DNA of 11,173 bases from Mesorhizobium sp. (lineage in GTDB: Bacteria; Pseudomonadota; Alphaproteobacteria; Rhizobiales; Rhizobiaceae): contig JAUYMV010000171.1 in NCBI GenBank assembly GCA_030698645.1, positions 1-11,173 on the forward strand, in the 5' to 3' direction. The notes under the pieces are model-generated. The model was not told the origin of the DNA. It saw only the letters and a program-made list of their open reading frames with translations, and did not search any database. A program made the translations under genes and the position numbers. Positions 1 to 6,505 of this stretch are shown in pieces (the first letter of the stretch is position 1; every line of letters starts with the position of its first letter).

Positions 1-540
1 CTGAACGGCAGAATCGCCGCCTACTATTTCGTCTTTCTGGCGAGCCTGGTTCTCTTCCTCTTCATGATGCGCGTCGTCGCGTCGCCGCTCGGCTCCGTGC
101 TGAAGGCGATCCGCGAAAACGAGATGCGCGCCGAGGCGATCGGCTACAAGGTGGTCGCCTACCGCACCGCGATCTTCTGCCTCGCCGCGGTGATCGCCGC
201 GCTCGCGGGGGTGCTGCGCGCGGTGTGGCTGAAATATGCCGGACCCGACGTGACGCTGTCCTTCCACATCATGATCGATATCCTGCTCATGGTGGTGATC
301 GGCGGCATGGGCACCATGGTCGGCGCCGTCATCGGCGTCGTCGTCATGAGCCTCGCGCAGTTCTATCTGAAGGACCTGATGGAGGCCGGCGCGGAGCTGA
401 CGGCCGGCATCCCGCTCGTGCCGGACCTGCTCAATCCGGACCGGTGGCTGCTCTGGCTCGGCGTCCTGTTCATCCTGCTCGTCTATTTCTTCCCCGCCGG
501 CATCGCGGGAACGCTCATGCACAAGGGATACCGTCGATGA
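1..540 (+). CDS. livM: LivM-type branched-chain amino acid ABC transporter permease (3' part)
   Basis: This is an inner-membrane permease of the LivHM class, which carries branched-chain amino acids or related small carboxylates together with LivF/LivG ATPases and a periplasmic binding protein. The reading frame is open from base 1, so the start lies upstream. The visible 179 residues are roughly the C-terminal half of a protein usually about 320-350 residues long. Hydrophobic segments appear at about residues 6-23, 55-75, 86-115 and 149-168. The cytoplasmic loop at residues 31-49 (GSVLKAIRENEMRAEAIGY) is the typical LivM coupling loop that contacts the ATPase. The stop overlaps the start of the downstream hydrolase by four bases (ATGA), implying one transcript and translational coupling. 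The substrate cannot be told from this fragment; many LivM paralogues in rhizobia carry aromatic acids, amides or urea instead. The family call is firm, the exact substrate is not. Confidence 0.9.
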   Translation: MNGRIAAYYFVFLASLVLFLFMMRVVASPLGSVLKAIRENEMRAEAIGYKVVAYRTAIFCLAAVIAALAGVLRAVWLKYAGPDVTLSFHIMIDILLMVVIGGMGTMVGAVIGVVVMSLAQFYLKDLMEAGAELTAGIPLVPDLLNPDRWLLWLGVLFILLVYFFPAGIAGTLMHKGYRR

Positions 541-1376
541 CGATGCCGCGCTCCGCCTATGTGCCGGCCGCCGGCTTCGAGGTGCACGTCACCGAGTGGG
601 GCGATCCGGCAAACCCGGCCCTGATCATGTGGCACGGGCTTGCCCGCACCGGACGCGACTTCGACGAGGCGGCCGACGCGCTGTCGGACACCTATTTCGT
701 GCTCTGTCCCGACACGATCGGCCGCGGCCTGTCGAGCTGGGCGAAGCGCCCCGAAGTCGACTACTCATACAAGGTCTTCGGAGACACGGCGCTCGGCCTG
801 CTCGACCACTACCGCATCGACCGAATGCGCTGGGTCGGCACCTCGATGGGCGGCCTGATCGGCGTGACGCTGGCCGCCGGACGGCTGATGGGACGCATCA
901 CCCACCTCGTCGTCAACGACATCGGCCCTGACATTCCGGAGGCCGGCACCGGCCGCATCGCCGCCTATGTCGGCAACCCTCCGGTCTACGATACGGTCGC
1001 CGAACTCGAGGGATGGCTACGCACAAATTACGCGCCGTTTGGCGCGAACGACGATGCGTTCTGGCGCCGGATGGCTGATACGTCCGCGCGCCGCACCGAT
1101 GATGGCCGCGTCACGGTCCACTACGATCCGCACATCGTCTCGCAGTTCACCCACCACAAGGCGGACCTCGACGTCTGGGATTCCTACGACGCGATCGCCG
1201 CGCGGACGCTGCTGCTGCGCGGCGAAAACTCCGACGTGCTGTCGGCGCGCGTCGCCGACGAGATGACGCGCCGCGGGCCGCGGCCTAGACTGGTGGCCTA
1301 TCCCGGCGTCGGCCATGCGCCGACCCTAGCGAGCGGCCCGGAGATCGCATTGCTGCGCGGTTTCCTGTCCGGCTGA
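537..1376 (+). CDS. alpha/beta hydrolase fold protein
   Basis: A 279-residue soluble hydrolase of the alpha/beta fold. The HG oxyanion motif is at H33-G34, the nucleophile elbow GTSMGG puts the catalytic serine at S103, the acid is probably D233 (in NSDVL), and the catalytic histidine is H260 (GVGHAP). Length and spacing match esterases, enol-lactonases and proline iminopeptidase-like members. No signal peptide is seen, so it is probably cytoplasmic. I chose the ATG at 537, which overlaps the livM stop as ATGA; a second ATG lies two codons later. The frame is open further upstream, but that stretch is livM read in another frame. Coupling to a LivM-type importer suggests it acts on a compound taken up by that transporter, for example an ester, lactone or amide; this is inference. 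The substrate is unknown. Confidence 0.85.
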   Translation: MTMPRSAYVPAAGFEVHVTEWGDPANPALIMWHGLARTGRDFDEAADALSDTYFVLCPDTIGRGLSSWAKRPEVDYSYKVFGDTALGLLDHYRIDRMRWVGTSMGGLIGVTLAAGRLMGRITHLVVNDIGPDIPEAGTGRIAAYVGNPPVYDTVAELEGWLRTNYAPFGANDDAFWRRMADTSARRTDDGRVTVHYDPHIVSQFTHHKADLDVWDSYDAIAARTLLLRGENSDVLSARVADEMTRRGPRPRLVAYPGVGHAPTLASGPEIALLRGFLSG

Positions 1377-1692
1377 TCGACGCCGTCTCGGACGCGGCGA
1401 AACACCTGCAACGTGCTGCGAACGGTCTGCTCGCGTCGTTGTATGTATCTCGCGCGTTCCGCGTCCGGTTCGTCGTGCTCACTCCTGCGCGCGGGGCACT
1501 TCTCTCTTTAACCCAGCACAATCGCACGGACAGCAGGCCCGCGCGACATCGGGCCGCGCGGTAGGATTTTATTGCGCTCCCCTTCGGCCACTCGGAAAAC
1601 CGATTGCCTTCCGCGATGCCGCGCGCCACGCCATTCCTTCTGAATCGCGCGCCGATGCCCGATAGTGCCACACCACCCCGGAGTCCGTCCGC
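1377..1692. other. 316-bp intergenic region before the sulfur operon
   Basis: No convincing coding sequence is seen here. Just after the hydrolase stop, bases 1381-1399 can fold into an imperfect hairpin (CGTC-TCG-GACG core) without a T tract. A stronger GC hairpin with a T-rich tail is listed separately at 1539-1573. The region should hold the promoter of the cysG operon, but I find no good -35/-10 pair; GATAGT at 1661-1666 is a weak -10 candidate with no convincing -35. CGGAG at 1679-1683 is a plausible ribosome binding site for cysG. I recognise no riboswitch. Confidence 0.5.
1539..1573 (+). terminator. possible rho-independent terminator after livM-hydrolase
   Basis: CCGCGCG (1539-1545) can pair with CGCGCGG (1555-1561) around a 9-base loop. 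An alternative stem pairs GGCCCG (1536-1541) with CGGGCC (1550-1555). The 3' side is followed by TAGGA and then TTTTATT (1567-1573), so the T tract is five bases away from the stem and interrupted. It lies about 160 bases after the hydrolase stop and 120 bases before cysG. It could end the upstream operon or act in the cysG leader. The hairpin is weak as a terminator because of the displaced T run. Confidence 0.3.
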
Positions 1693-3138
1693 ATGTCTTC
1701 GTCCGAGCCAAAGATCAACGCCTTTCCGATCTTCATGAAAGTGAAGAATCGCGTCGTTGCAATCGTCGGCAACGGCGAGGAGGCGCTTGCCAAGGCGCGG
1801 CTGATGGGCCAATCGAGCGCGTCGATCCGCATCGTTTCCGACGCGCCGGGGCCGGAACTCGCCGCCTGGATCGCCGCAAATGGCGCAGCGCACCTTGCCT
1901 CTTCCTATCAGGCCGAGACGTTGGCTGGCGCCGCGCTGGTGTTCGCTGCAACGGGCGACGAGACGCTCGACCGGCGCATCGTCGCAGACGCGCATGCCGC
2001 CGGGCTCTGCGTCAACGCGGTCGACCGGCCAGAACTCTGCGATTTCTTCACGCCCGCGCTGGTCAACCGCGCGCCGGTCGTCGTCGCCATCGGCACTGAA
2101 GGCGCCGCGCCCGTGCTCGCGCAGCAGATCCGCAGCCGCATCGACCGCATGCTGTCGCCGTCGCTTGGCCGGCTAGCCACGCTCGCCTCATCCTATCGCG
2201 CGGCGGTGGAACGCATCCTCCCCAAGGGCACCGCCCGCCGCGCCTACTGGACGGAGTTCTTCGCGGGCGCGCCCGCCCGCGCCATGGAGATCGGCCACTA
2301 TGACGACGCCGTCGCCGCGGCCGACGAACTGCTGGCCCGCCAGGGCGCGACGGTTGGCCATGTCGCGCTGGTCGGCGCCGGCCCGGGCGCCGAGGATCTG
2401 CTGACGCTGCGCGCGCATCGCCTGATGATGGAAGCCGACGTCATCGTACACGACGCGCTGGTGCCCGAGGCGGTCATCGCCATGGGGCGCCGGGATGCCG
2501 AGCGCATCCCGGTCGGCAAGCGCAAGGGCTGCCATTCGAAGAGCCAGTCCGAGATCAACGACCTGCTCGTCGCGCTCGGCCGCGACGGCAGGCGCGTCGT
2601 CCGCCTGAAGTCGGGCGACCCGCTGGTGTTCGGCCGCGCCGGCGAGGAAATGGCCGCTCTGCGCGACGCCGGCGTCTCCTACGAGATCGTGCCCGGCGTC
2701 ACCGCGGCGTTTGCCGCCGCCGCCGATTTCGAACTGCCGCTGACGCTGCGCGGCGTATCCTCCTCGATGGTCTTCACGACCGGTCACGACCTGAAGGGCG
2801 ACGTGCTGCCAGACTGGGCGAGCCTCGCCATCGGCGGCGCCACCGTCGCCGTCTACATGGGCCGCTCGATCGCGGCTGACGTCGCGACCCGCCTGATCGA
2901 GGCGGGCCTGTCGCCCGATACCGCGGTCGCCGTCGTCGAGAACGCCAGCCGCGCCGAGAAGCGCCTGTTCCACGGCACGCTGGCCGATCTGCCTGCGCTT
3001 CAGGACCGCGACGATCTCTCCGGTCCGGTCATGACCATCATCGGCGACGCGGTCGCCGGCGCCAATTTTACTCGGTCGAGGGCGCTCGCGGCACCCCGGC
3101 GCGCTGCCGCCGCCCTTGCAGCCGGAGCGGACGCATGA
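1693..3138 (+). CDS. cysG: siroheme synthase (multifunctional CysG)
   Basis: A 481-residue multifunctional enzyme that makes siroheme from uroporphyrinogen III: two SAM-dependent methylations, NAD-dependent dehydrogenation of precorrin-2, and iron insertion. The N-terminal Met8-like half begins with the Rossmann motif GNGEEA at 26-31. It keeps the Asp that corresponds to E. coli CysG D104 (D111, in NAVDRP); the position matching S128 is Thr (T135). A helical dimerisation segment follows to about residue 220. The SAM methyltransferase domain runs from about 222 to 465, with GAGPG at 228-232, RLKSGDPLVFGRAGEE and VPGVTAAFAAAADFELPLTLRG. Length is close to the 457-residue E. coli enzyme. ATG 1693 has CGGAG nine bases upstream. 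The stop overlaps the next gene (ATGA at 3135-3138). Its position before cysI fits siroheme supply to sulfite reductase. Confidence 0.95.
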   Translation: MSSSEPKINAFPIFMKVKNRVVAIVGNGEEALAKARLMGQSSASIRIVSDAPGPELAAWIAANGAAHLASSYQAETLAGAALVFAATGDETLDRRIVADAHAAGLCVNAVDRPELCDFFTPALVNRAPVVVAIGTEGAAPVLAQQIRSRIDRMLSPSLGRLATLASSYRAAVERILPKGTARRAYWTEFFAGAPARAMEIGHYDDAVAAADELLARQGATVGHVALVGAGPGAEDLLTLRAHRLMMEADVIVHDALVPEAVIAMGRRDAERIPVGKRKGCHSKSQSEINDLLVALGRDGRRVVRLKSGDPLVFGRAGEEMAALRDAGVSYEIVPGVTAAFAAAADFELPLTLRGVSSSMVFTTGHDLKGDVLPDWASLAIGGATVAVYMGRSIAADVATRLIEAGLSPDTAVAVVENASRAEKRLFHGTLADLPALQDRDDLSGPVMTIIGDAVAGANFTRSRALAAPRRAAAALAAGADA

Positions 3139-3443
3139 AGATCCTCACCGCCAACCGCCTGACCGACGGCATCGCCGTCTGGCTCGGCCCGGACGCGACC
3201 TGGCGCGAGAGCGTCGAGGGCGCCGACCTCGCGCGCGACGCGGCAGGCGAGGAAAGGCTCGAGAGCCTCGGCAAGGCGGCGCTCGCCAATGACGAGGTCG
3301 TCGATGTCAACCTGATCGATGTCGAGATCGTCGATGGCGCCATCCGTCCCGTTCGTCTGCGCGAGCGCATCCGCGCCGCCGGGCCGACCGTCCGCCCCGA
3401 TCTCGGCATTCAGGCCCGCCCCGAGCCGCTCTATTCGATCTGA
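3135..3443 (+). CDS. DUF2849 family protein of the sulfur assimilation operon
   Basis: A small 102-residue soluble protein that starts at the ATG overlapping the cysG stop, so it is translationally coupled to siroheme synthase. It matches the style of DUF2849: an N-terminal MKILTANRLTDGIAVWLG strand region, a DxVVDVNLIDVEI core and a basic C-terminal part (VRLRERIRAAGP). It has no signal peptide, membrane segment or cysteine, so it cannot hold an Fe-S cluster through cysteine ligands. In Rhizobiales this family is typically found between cysG and cysI, which suggests an accessory role in sulfite reduction or siroheme handling. That role is inferred from context only; no activity is established to my knowledge. 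The family assignment is from memory of the sequence pattern and neighbourhood. Confidence 0.8.
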   Translation: MKILTANRLTDGIAVWLGPDATWRESVEGADLARDAAGEERLESLGKAALANDEVVDVNLIDVEIVDGAIRPVRLRERIRAAGPTVRPDLGIQARPEPLYSI

Positions 3444-3478
3444 ACGGCTCGACCGCCCAACCGAACAAGAAGACAGCC

Positions 3479-5149
3479 ATGTATCGCTACGATGAATTCG
3501 ACCAGTCCTTCGTCAACGCCCGCGTCGCCGAGTTCGCCGACCAGGTCGAGCGCAGGCTTGCGGGCGAGATCACCGAGGACCAGTTTCGTCCGCTGCGCCT
3601 AATGAACGGCGTCTATTTGCAGCTGCACGCCTATATGCTGCGCGTCGCGGTACCCTACGGCACGCTGAATGCGAAGCAGATGCGCATGCTTGCCCACATC
3701 GCGCGCAAATACGACAAGGGTTACGGCCATTTCACGACGCGCCAGAACATCCAGTACAACTGGCCGGCGCTGTCGGACATGCCGGCGATCCTGGCCGATC
3801 TCGCTTCCGTCGAGATGCACGCCATCCAGACCAGCGGCAACTGCATCCGCAACGTCACCGCCGACCATTTCGCCGGCGCCGCGGCCGACGAGGTCGCCGA
3901 TCCGCGGCCCTATGCCGAGATCCTGCGCCAGTGGTCGTCGGTGCATCCGGAGTTCTCCTACCTGCCGCGCAAGTTCAAGATCGCGGTGACCGGCGCCGAG
4001 CGCGACCGCGCCGCAATCCAGGTACACGACATCGGCCTGCACCTGAAGAAGAACGCAGCGGGCGAGTTGGGCTTTGCCGTCTATGTCGGCGGCGGGCAGG
4101 GCCGCACGCCGATGATCGCCAAGAAGATCCGCGACTTCCTGCCCGAGAAGGACATGCTGTCCTATGCGACGGCGATCCTCCGCGTCTACAATCTGAACGG
4201 CCGGCGCGACAACAAGTACAAGGCGCGCATCAAGATCCTCGTCCACGAAACCGGCGCCGAGGAACTGACCCGCCAGGTCGAGGCCGAATGGCAGGCGCTG
4301 AAGGACGGCGAACTGAAGCTGCCCGAGCAGGACCTGCGCGCCATCGACGCCTATTTCGCGCCGCCCGCGCTGGACCCCCGTCCCGAAGGCGACGACGCGC
4401 TGAAGCTCGCGCGCCTCGACTCGCGTTCCTTCGGCGAATGGCTCGACCAGAACGTCGTCACACATAAGCACCCGGACTATGCCGCGGTGACGATCTCGCT
4501 AAAGGGCATCGGCGAGGCGCCGGGCGATGCGACCGACAGTCAGATGGAGGCCGTCGCCGACATCGCCGAGCGCTACGGCTTCGACGAGATCCGCGTCAGC
4601 CACGAGCAGAACCTGATCCTGCCGCATGTCGCGCGCGCCGACCTCAAGGCCGTCTACGACCGGCTGGTCGAGATCGATCTGGCGACGGCGAACTCGAACC
4701 TGATCACCGACATCATCGCCTGCCCCGGCCTCGATTATTGCGCGCTAGCCACCGCGCGATCGATTCCGGTCGCCCAGGAGATCTCGCGCCGCTTCGCCTC
4801 GTTCGAGCGGCAGCGCGACATCGGCGAGCTGAAGCTGAAGATTTCCGGCTGCATCAATGCCTGCGGCCATCACCATGTCGGTCATATCGGCATTCTCGGC
4901 GTCGAGAAGAAGGGTTCCGAGCTCTACCAGATCACCCTTGGCGGCTCCGGCGACGAGACCACCTCGATCGGCGAGATCATCGGGCGCGGCTTTGCGTCCG
5001 ACGAGATCACCGACGCGATCGAGACCATCGTCGACACCTATCTGGCCCATCGCACCGACAAGTCGGAAAGATTCCTCGACGCCTACCGCCGTCTCGGCGC
5101 AGCGCCGTTCAAGGAGGCGCTCTATGCTGGCGAAGCTAAGGCCGCTTGA
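3479..5149 (+). CDS. cysI: nitrite/sulfite reductase, siroheme/4Fe-4S hemoprotein (CysI)
   Basis: A 556-residue assimilatory sulfite reductase that reduces sulfite to sulfide with six electrons at a coupled siroheme/4Fe-4S centre in the cytoplasm. The cluster cysteines are clear: CPGLDYC (C415, C421) and CINAC (C458, C462), the C-x5-C ... C-x3-C signature. Siroheme-contacting segments include HFTTRQNIQ (84-92) and QTSGNCIRN (117-125). Two ferredoxin-like half domains (about 45-115 and 330-400) alternate with two NIR/SIR catalytic domains. Nitrite reductases share this fold, but the neighbours cysG and cysH favour sulfite. No CysJ flavoprotein is encoded here, so electrons probably come from ferredoxin or another reductase elsewhere. 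The start at 3479 is preceded by a weak purine-rich site (AAGAAGA, 3467-3473). The 3' end overlaps cysH by 26 bases. Confidence 0.94.
   Translation: MYRYDEFDQSFVNARVAEFADQVERRLAGEITEDQFRPLRLMNGVYLQLHAYMLRVAVPYGTLNAKQMRMLAHIARKYDKGYGHFTTRQNIQYNWPALSDMPAILADLASVEMHAIQTSGNCIRNVTADHFAGAAADEVADPRPYAEILRQWSSVHPEFSYLPRKFKIAVTGAERDRAAIQVHDIGLHLKKNAAGELGFAVYVGGGQGRTPMIAKKIRDFLPEKDMLSYATAILRVYNLNGRRDNKYKARIKILVHETGAEELTRQVEAEWQALKDGELKLPEQDLRAIDAYFAPPALDPRPEGDDALKLARLDSRSFGEWLDQNVVTHKHPDYAAVTISLKGIGEAPGDATDSQMEAVADIAERYGFDEIRVSHEQNLILPHVARADLKAVYDRLVEIDLATANSNLITDIIACPGLDYCALATARSIPVAQEISRRFASFERQRDIGELKLKISGCINACGHHHVGHIGILGVEKKGSELYQITLGGSGDETTSIGEIIGRGFASDEITDAIETIVDTYLAHRTDKSERFLDAYRRLGAAPFKEALYAGEAKAA
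5111..5117 (+). promoter_or_regulatory. strong Shine-Dalgarno for cysH inside cysI
   Basis: AAGGAGG lies six bases before the ATG at 5124, inside the last codons of cysI. It decides the start of cysH: the frame is open far upstream, but that part is only cysI read in another frame. Confidence 0.8.
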
Positions 5150-5876
5150 CGCGGAAGACGAGGCCTCGATCGAGGCCGCGGCCCTCGAGGCGCGCTACGG
5201 CCACCTCGCGGCGCAGGACATCATTGCGCTGTCGATCGGCCGGTTCGACGCCGCCGGCATCGGCGCCGTGTCGTCCTTCGGCGCGGATTCGGCCGTCCTG
5301 CTGCACATGATCGCCCGCGTCGACCCGGCGCTCCAGGTGATCTTCCTCGACACTGGCAAGCATTTCGGCGAGACACTGCAGTATCGCGACGCGCTCGCCG
5401 CCGATTTCGGCCTGCGCAACGTGCGCGTCTACGAGCCGCTCGAGCAGGCGCTCGCGACCGTCGATCCGGACGGCGTTCTGCACCAGACCGACACCGATTC
5501 CTGCTGCAACATCCGCAAGGTCGAGCCGATGGCGCGCGCCGTCGAGCCGCTCGCCGCCTGGTTCACGGGCCGCAAGCGCTTCCAGGCCGCGACGCGCGCA
5601 GCCCTGCCGGTCTTCGAGGCCGTGGGACCGCGCATCCGCATCAACCCGATGGCGAAATGGACGACGGCCGACCTCGCCGCCTATATGCGCGAGCACCAGC
5701 TGCGCGAAAATCCGCTCGTCGCCTATGGCTATCTGTCGATCGGCTGCTTCCCGTGCACGCAGCCGGTGCAGCCGGGCGAAGATGCACGCTCCGGCCGGTG
5801 GGCTGGACAAGCCAAGACCGAATGCGGCATTCACCTGTCGGACCTCGACCACTCGCTGACCGCTTCGTCGCTTTAG
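5124..5876 (+). CDS. cysH: adenylyl-sulfate (APS) reductase, 4Fe-4S type CysH
   Basis: A 250-residue assimilatory reductase that converts activated sulfate to sulfite using thioredoxin or glutaredoxin. The PP-loop nucleotide site SSFGADSAVLLH is at 50-61 and the catalytic cysteine is C234 in ECGIH near the C-terminus. It also carries the CC ... CxxC set: C127-C128 (SCCNIRK) and C208/C211 (GCFPC). These ligate a 4Fe-4S cluster in APS-using enzymes and are absent from E. coli-type PAPS reductase. I therefore call it APS-specific or APS-preferring, which would bypass APS kinase for assimilation; this follows from family knowledge. The start is fixed by AAGGAGG six bases upstream, inside cysI, giving a 26-base overlap with that gene. 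Its product is the substrate of the adjacent CysI. ATP sulfurylase (cysDN) is not in the window. Confidence 0.93.
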   Translation: MLAKLRPLDAEDEASIEAAALEARYGHLAAQDIIALSIGRFDAAGIGAVSSFGADSAVLLHMIARVDPALQVIFLDTGKHFGETLQYRDALAADFGLRNVRVYEPLEQALATVDPDGVLHQTDTDSCCNIRKVEPMARAVEPLAAWFTGRKRFQAATRAALPVFEAVGPRIRINPMAKWTTADLAAYMREHQLRENPLVAYGYLSIGCFPCTQPVQPGEDARSGRWAGQAKTECGIHLSDLDHSLTASSL

Positions 5877-5884
5877 GATTACCG

Positions 5885-6418
5885 ATGACCGAACCGATCC
5901 CCGCGCCCGCAACGCGGCTCTGGACGACCGCTGGCTTTCGCGAGGACGAATGGCGCCACGCCGAAAGCGCTGACGCGCTGGCGTCGAACGGGCGCTTCAT
6001 TTTGCCGCTGCGTGTCTTTCTCGCGCTCGATCCCGAGCAGCGGCGCCTGGCGCGCGAACGGATCGGCGTACTGCTGATGCCCGGCGACGCGCTCGACGGC
6101 ATCGTCGCCCTGCTGCCCGACCTGTCGCTCGTCGCGCTCGCCTTTCCGGCCTTCAGCGACGGCCGCAGTTTCTCCAAGGCGGAGCTCTTGCGGTCGCGCC
6201 ACGGTTTTGAGGGAGCGATCCGCGCCACCGGACAGGTGCTCGTCGACCAGCTTCCGCATATGCTGCGGCTCGGCTTCGACGAGTTCGAGGTCTCGCACCC
6301 GGTGCTGATCGCGCGGCTGGAGAAGGGCGAGACCGGCGGCATCCCTTTCTACAACCAGCCGACCGCGAAGCCGGCGGCGCCGGGCGCGAAATACGCCTGG
6401 CGGCGCGTGCCGGACTGA
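5885..6418 (+). CDS. DUF934 family protein (sulfite reductase-associated)
   Basis: A 177-residue soluble protein with the DUF934 core in its middle: FPAFSDGRSFSKAELL at about 90-105, then RHGFEGAIRATGQVLVDQL and LRLGFDEFEV. It starts at ATG 5885, eight bases after the cysH stop, with AGGA (5875-5878) overlapping that stop as ribosome binding site; the frame is open upstream only as a shadow of cysH. There is no signal peptide, membrane segment or cysteine. Members of this family are often annotated as probably involved in sulfite reduction because they sit beside cysI in many proteobacteria. The biochemical role is not established, and I infer only that it is a cytoplasmic accessory factor. 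The last ~25 residues are rich in Pro, Ala, Lys and Arg and look disordered. It closes the sulfur operon. Confidence 0.85.
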   Translation: MTEPIPAPATRLWTTAGFREDEWRHAESADALASNGRFILPLRVFLALDPEQRRLARERIGVLLMPGDALDGIVALLPDLSLVALAFPAFSDGRSFSKAELLRSRHGFEGAIRATGQVLVDQLPHMLRLGFDEFEVSHPVLIARLEKGETGGIPFYNQPTAKPAAPGAKYAWRRVPD

Positions 6419-6505
6419 TGCCGGCCCCTTTACTTTCCGCGCGATTGCCGCTTCCCTGATCCTGCCGGACGGAAACATCCGCCGGTGATCCGGGAGGGGA
6501 TGTTC

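Noticed and set aside
225..536. N-terminal extension of the hydrolase frame upstream of 537
   Set aside because: This part is livM read in another frame and is His/Arg-rich nonsense. The hydrolase fold starts right after the ATGA overlap.
1495..1515. GGGGCAC followed by a T-rich stretch resembling a sigma-54 promoter
   Set aside because: No GC dinucleotide sits at the required distance (10 bases) after the GG, so the -24/-12 pattern is not met.
2188..2973. Long open frame on the minus strand opposite cysG
   Set aside because: It is a product of GC-rich third-position bias opposite a well-supported gene; the translation is low-complexity and Arg/Gly/Asp-rich and matches no family I recognise.
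3599..4471. 290-codon open frame on the minus strand opposite cysI
   Set aside because: It lies wholly within cysI, has no ribosome binding site or recognisable motif, and has typical shadow composition.
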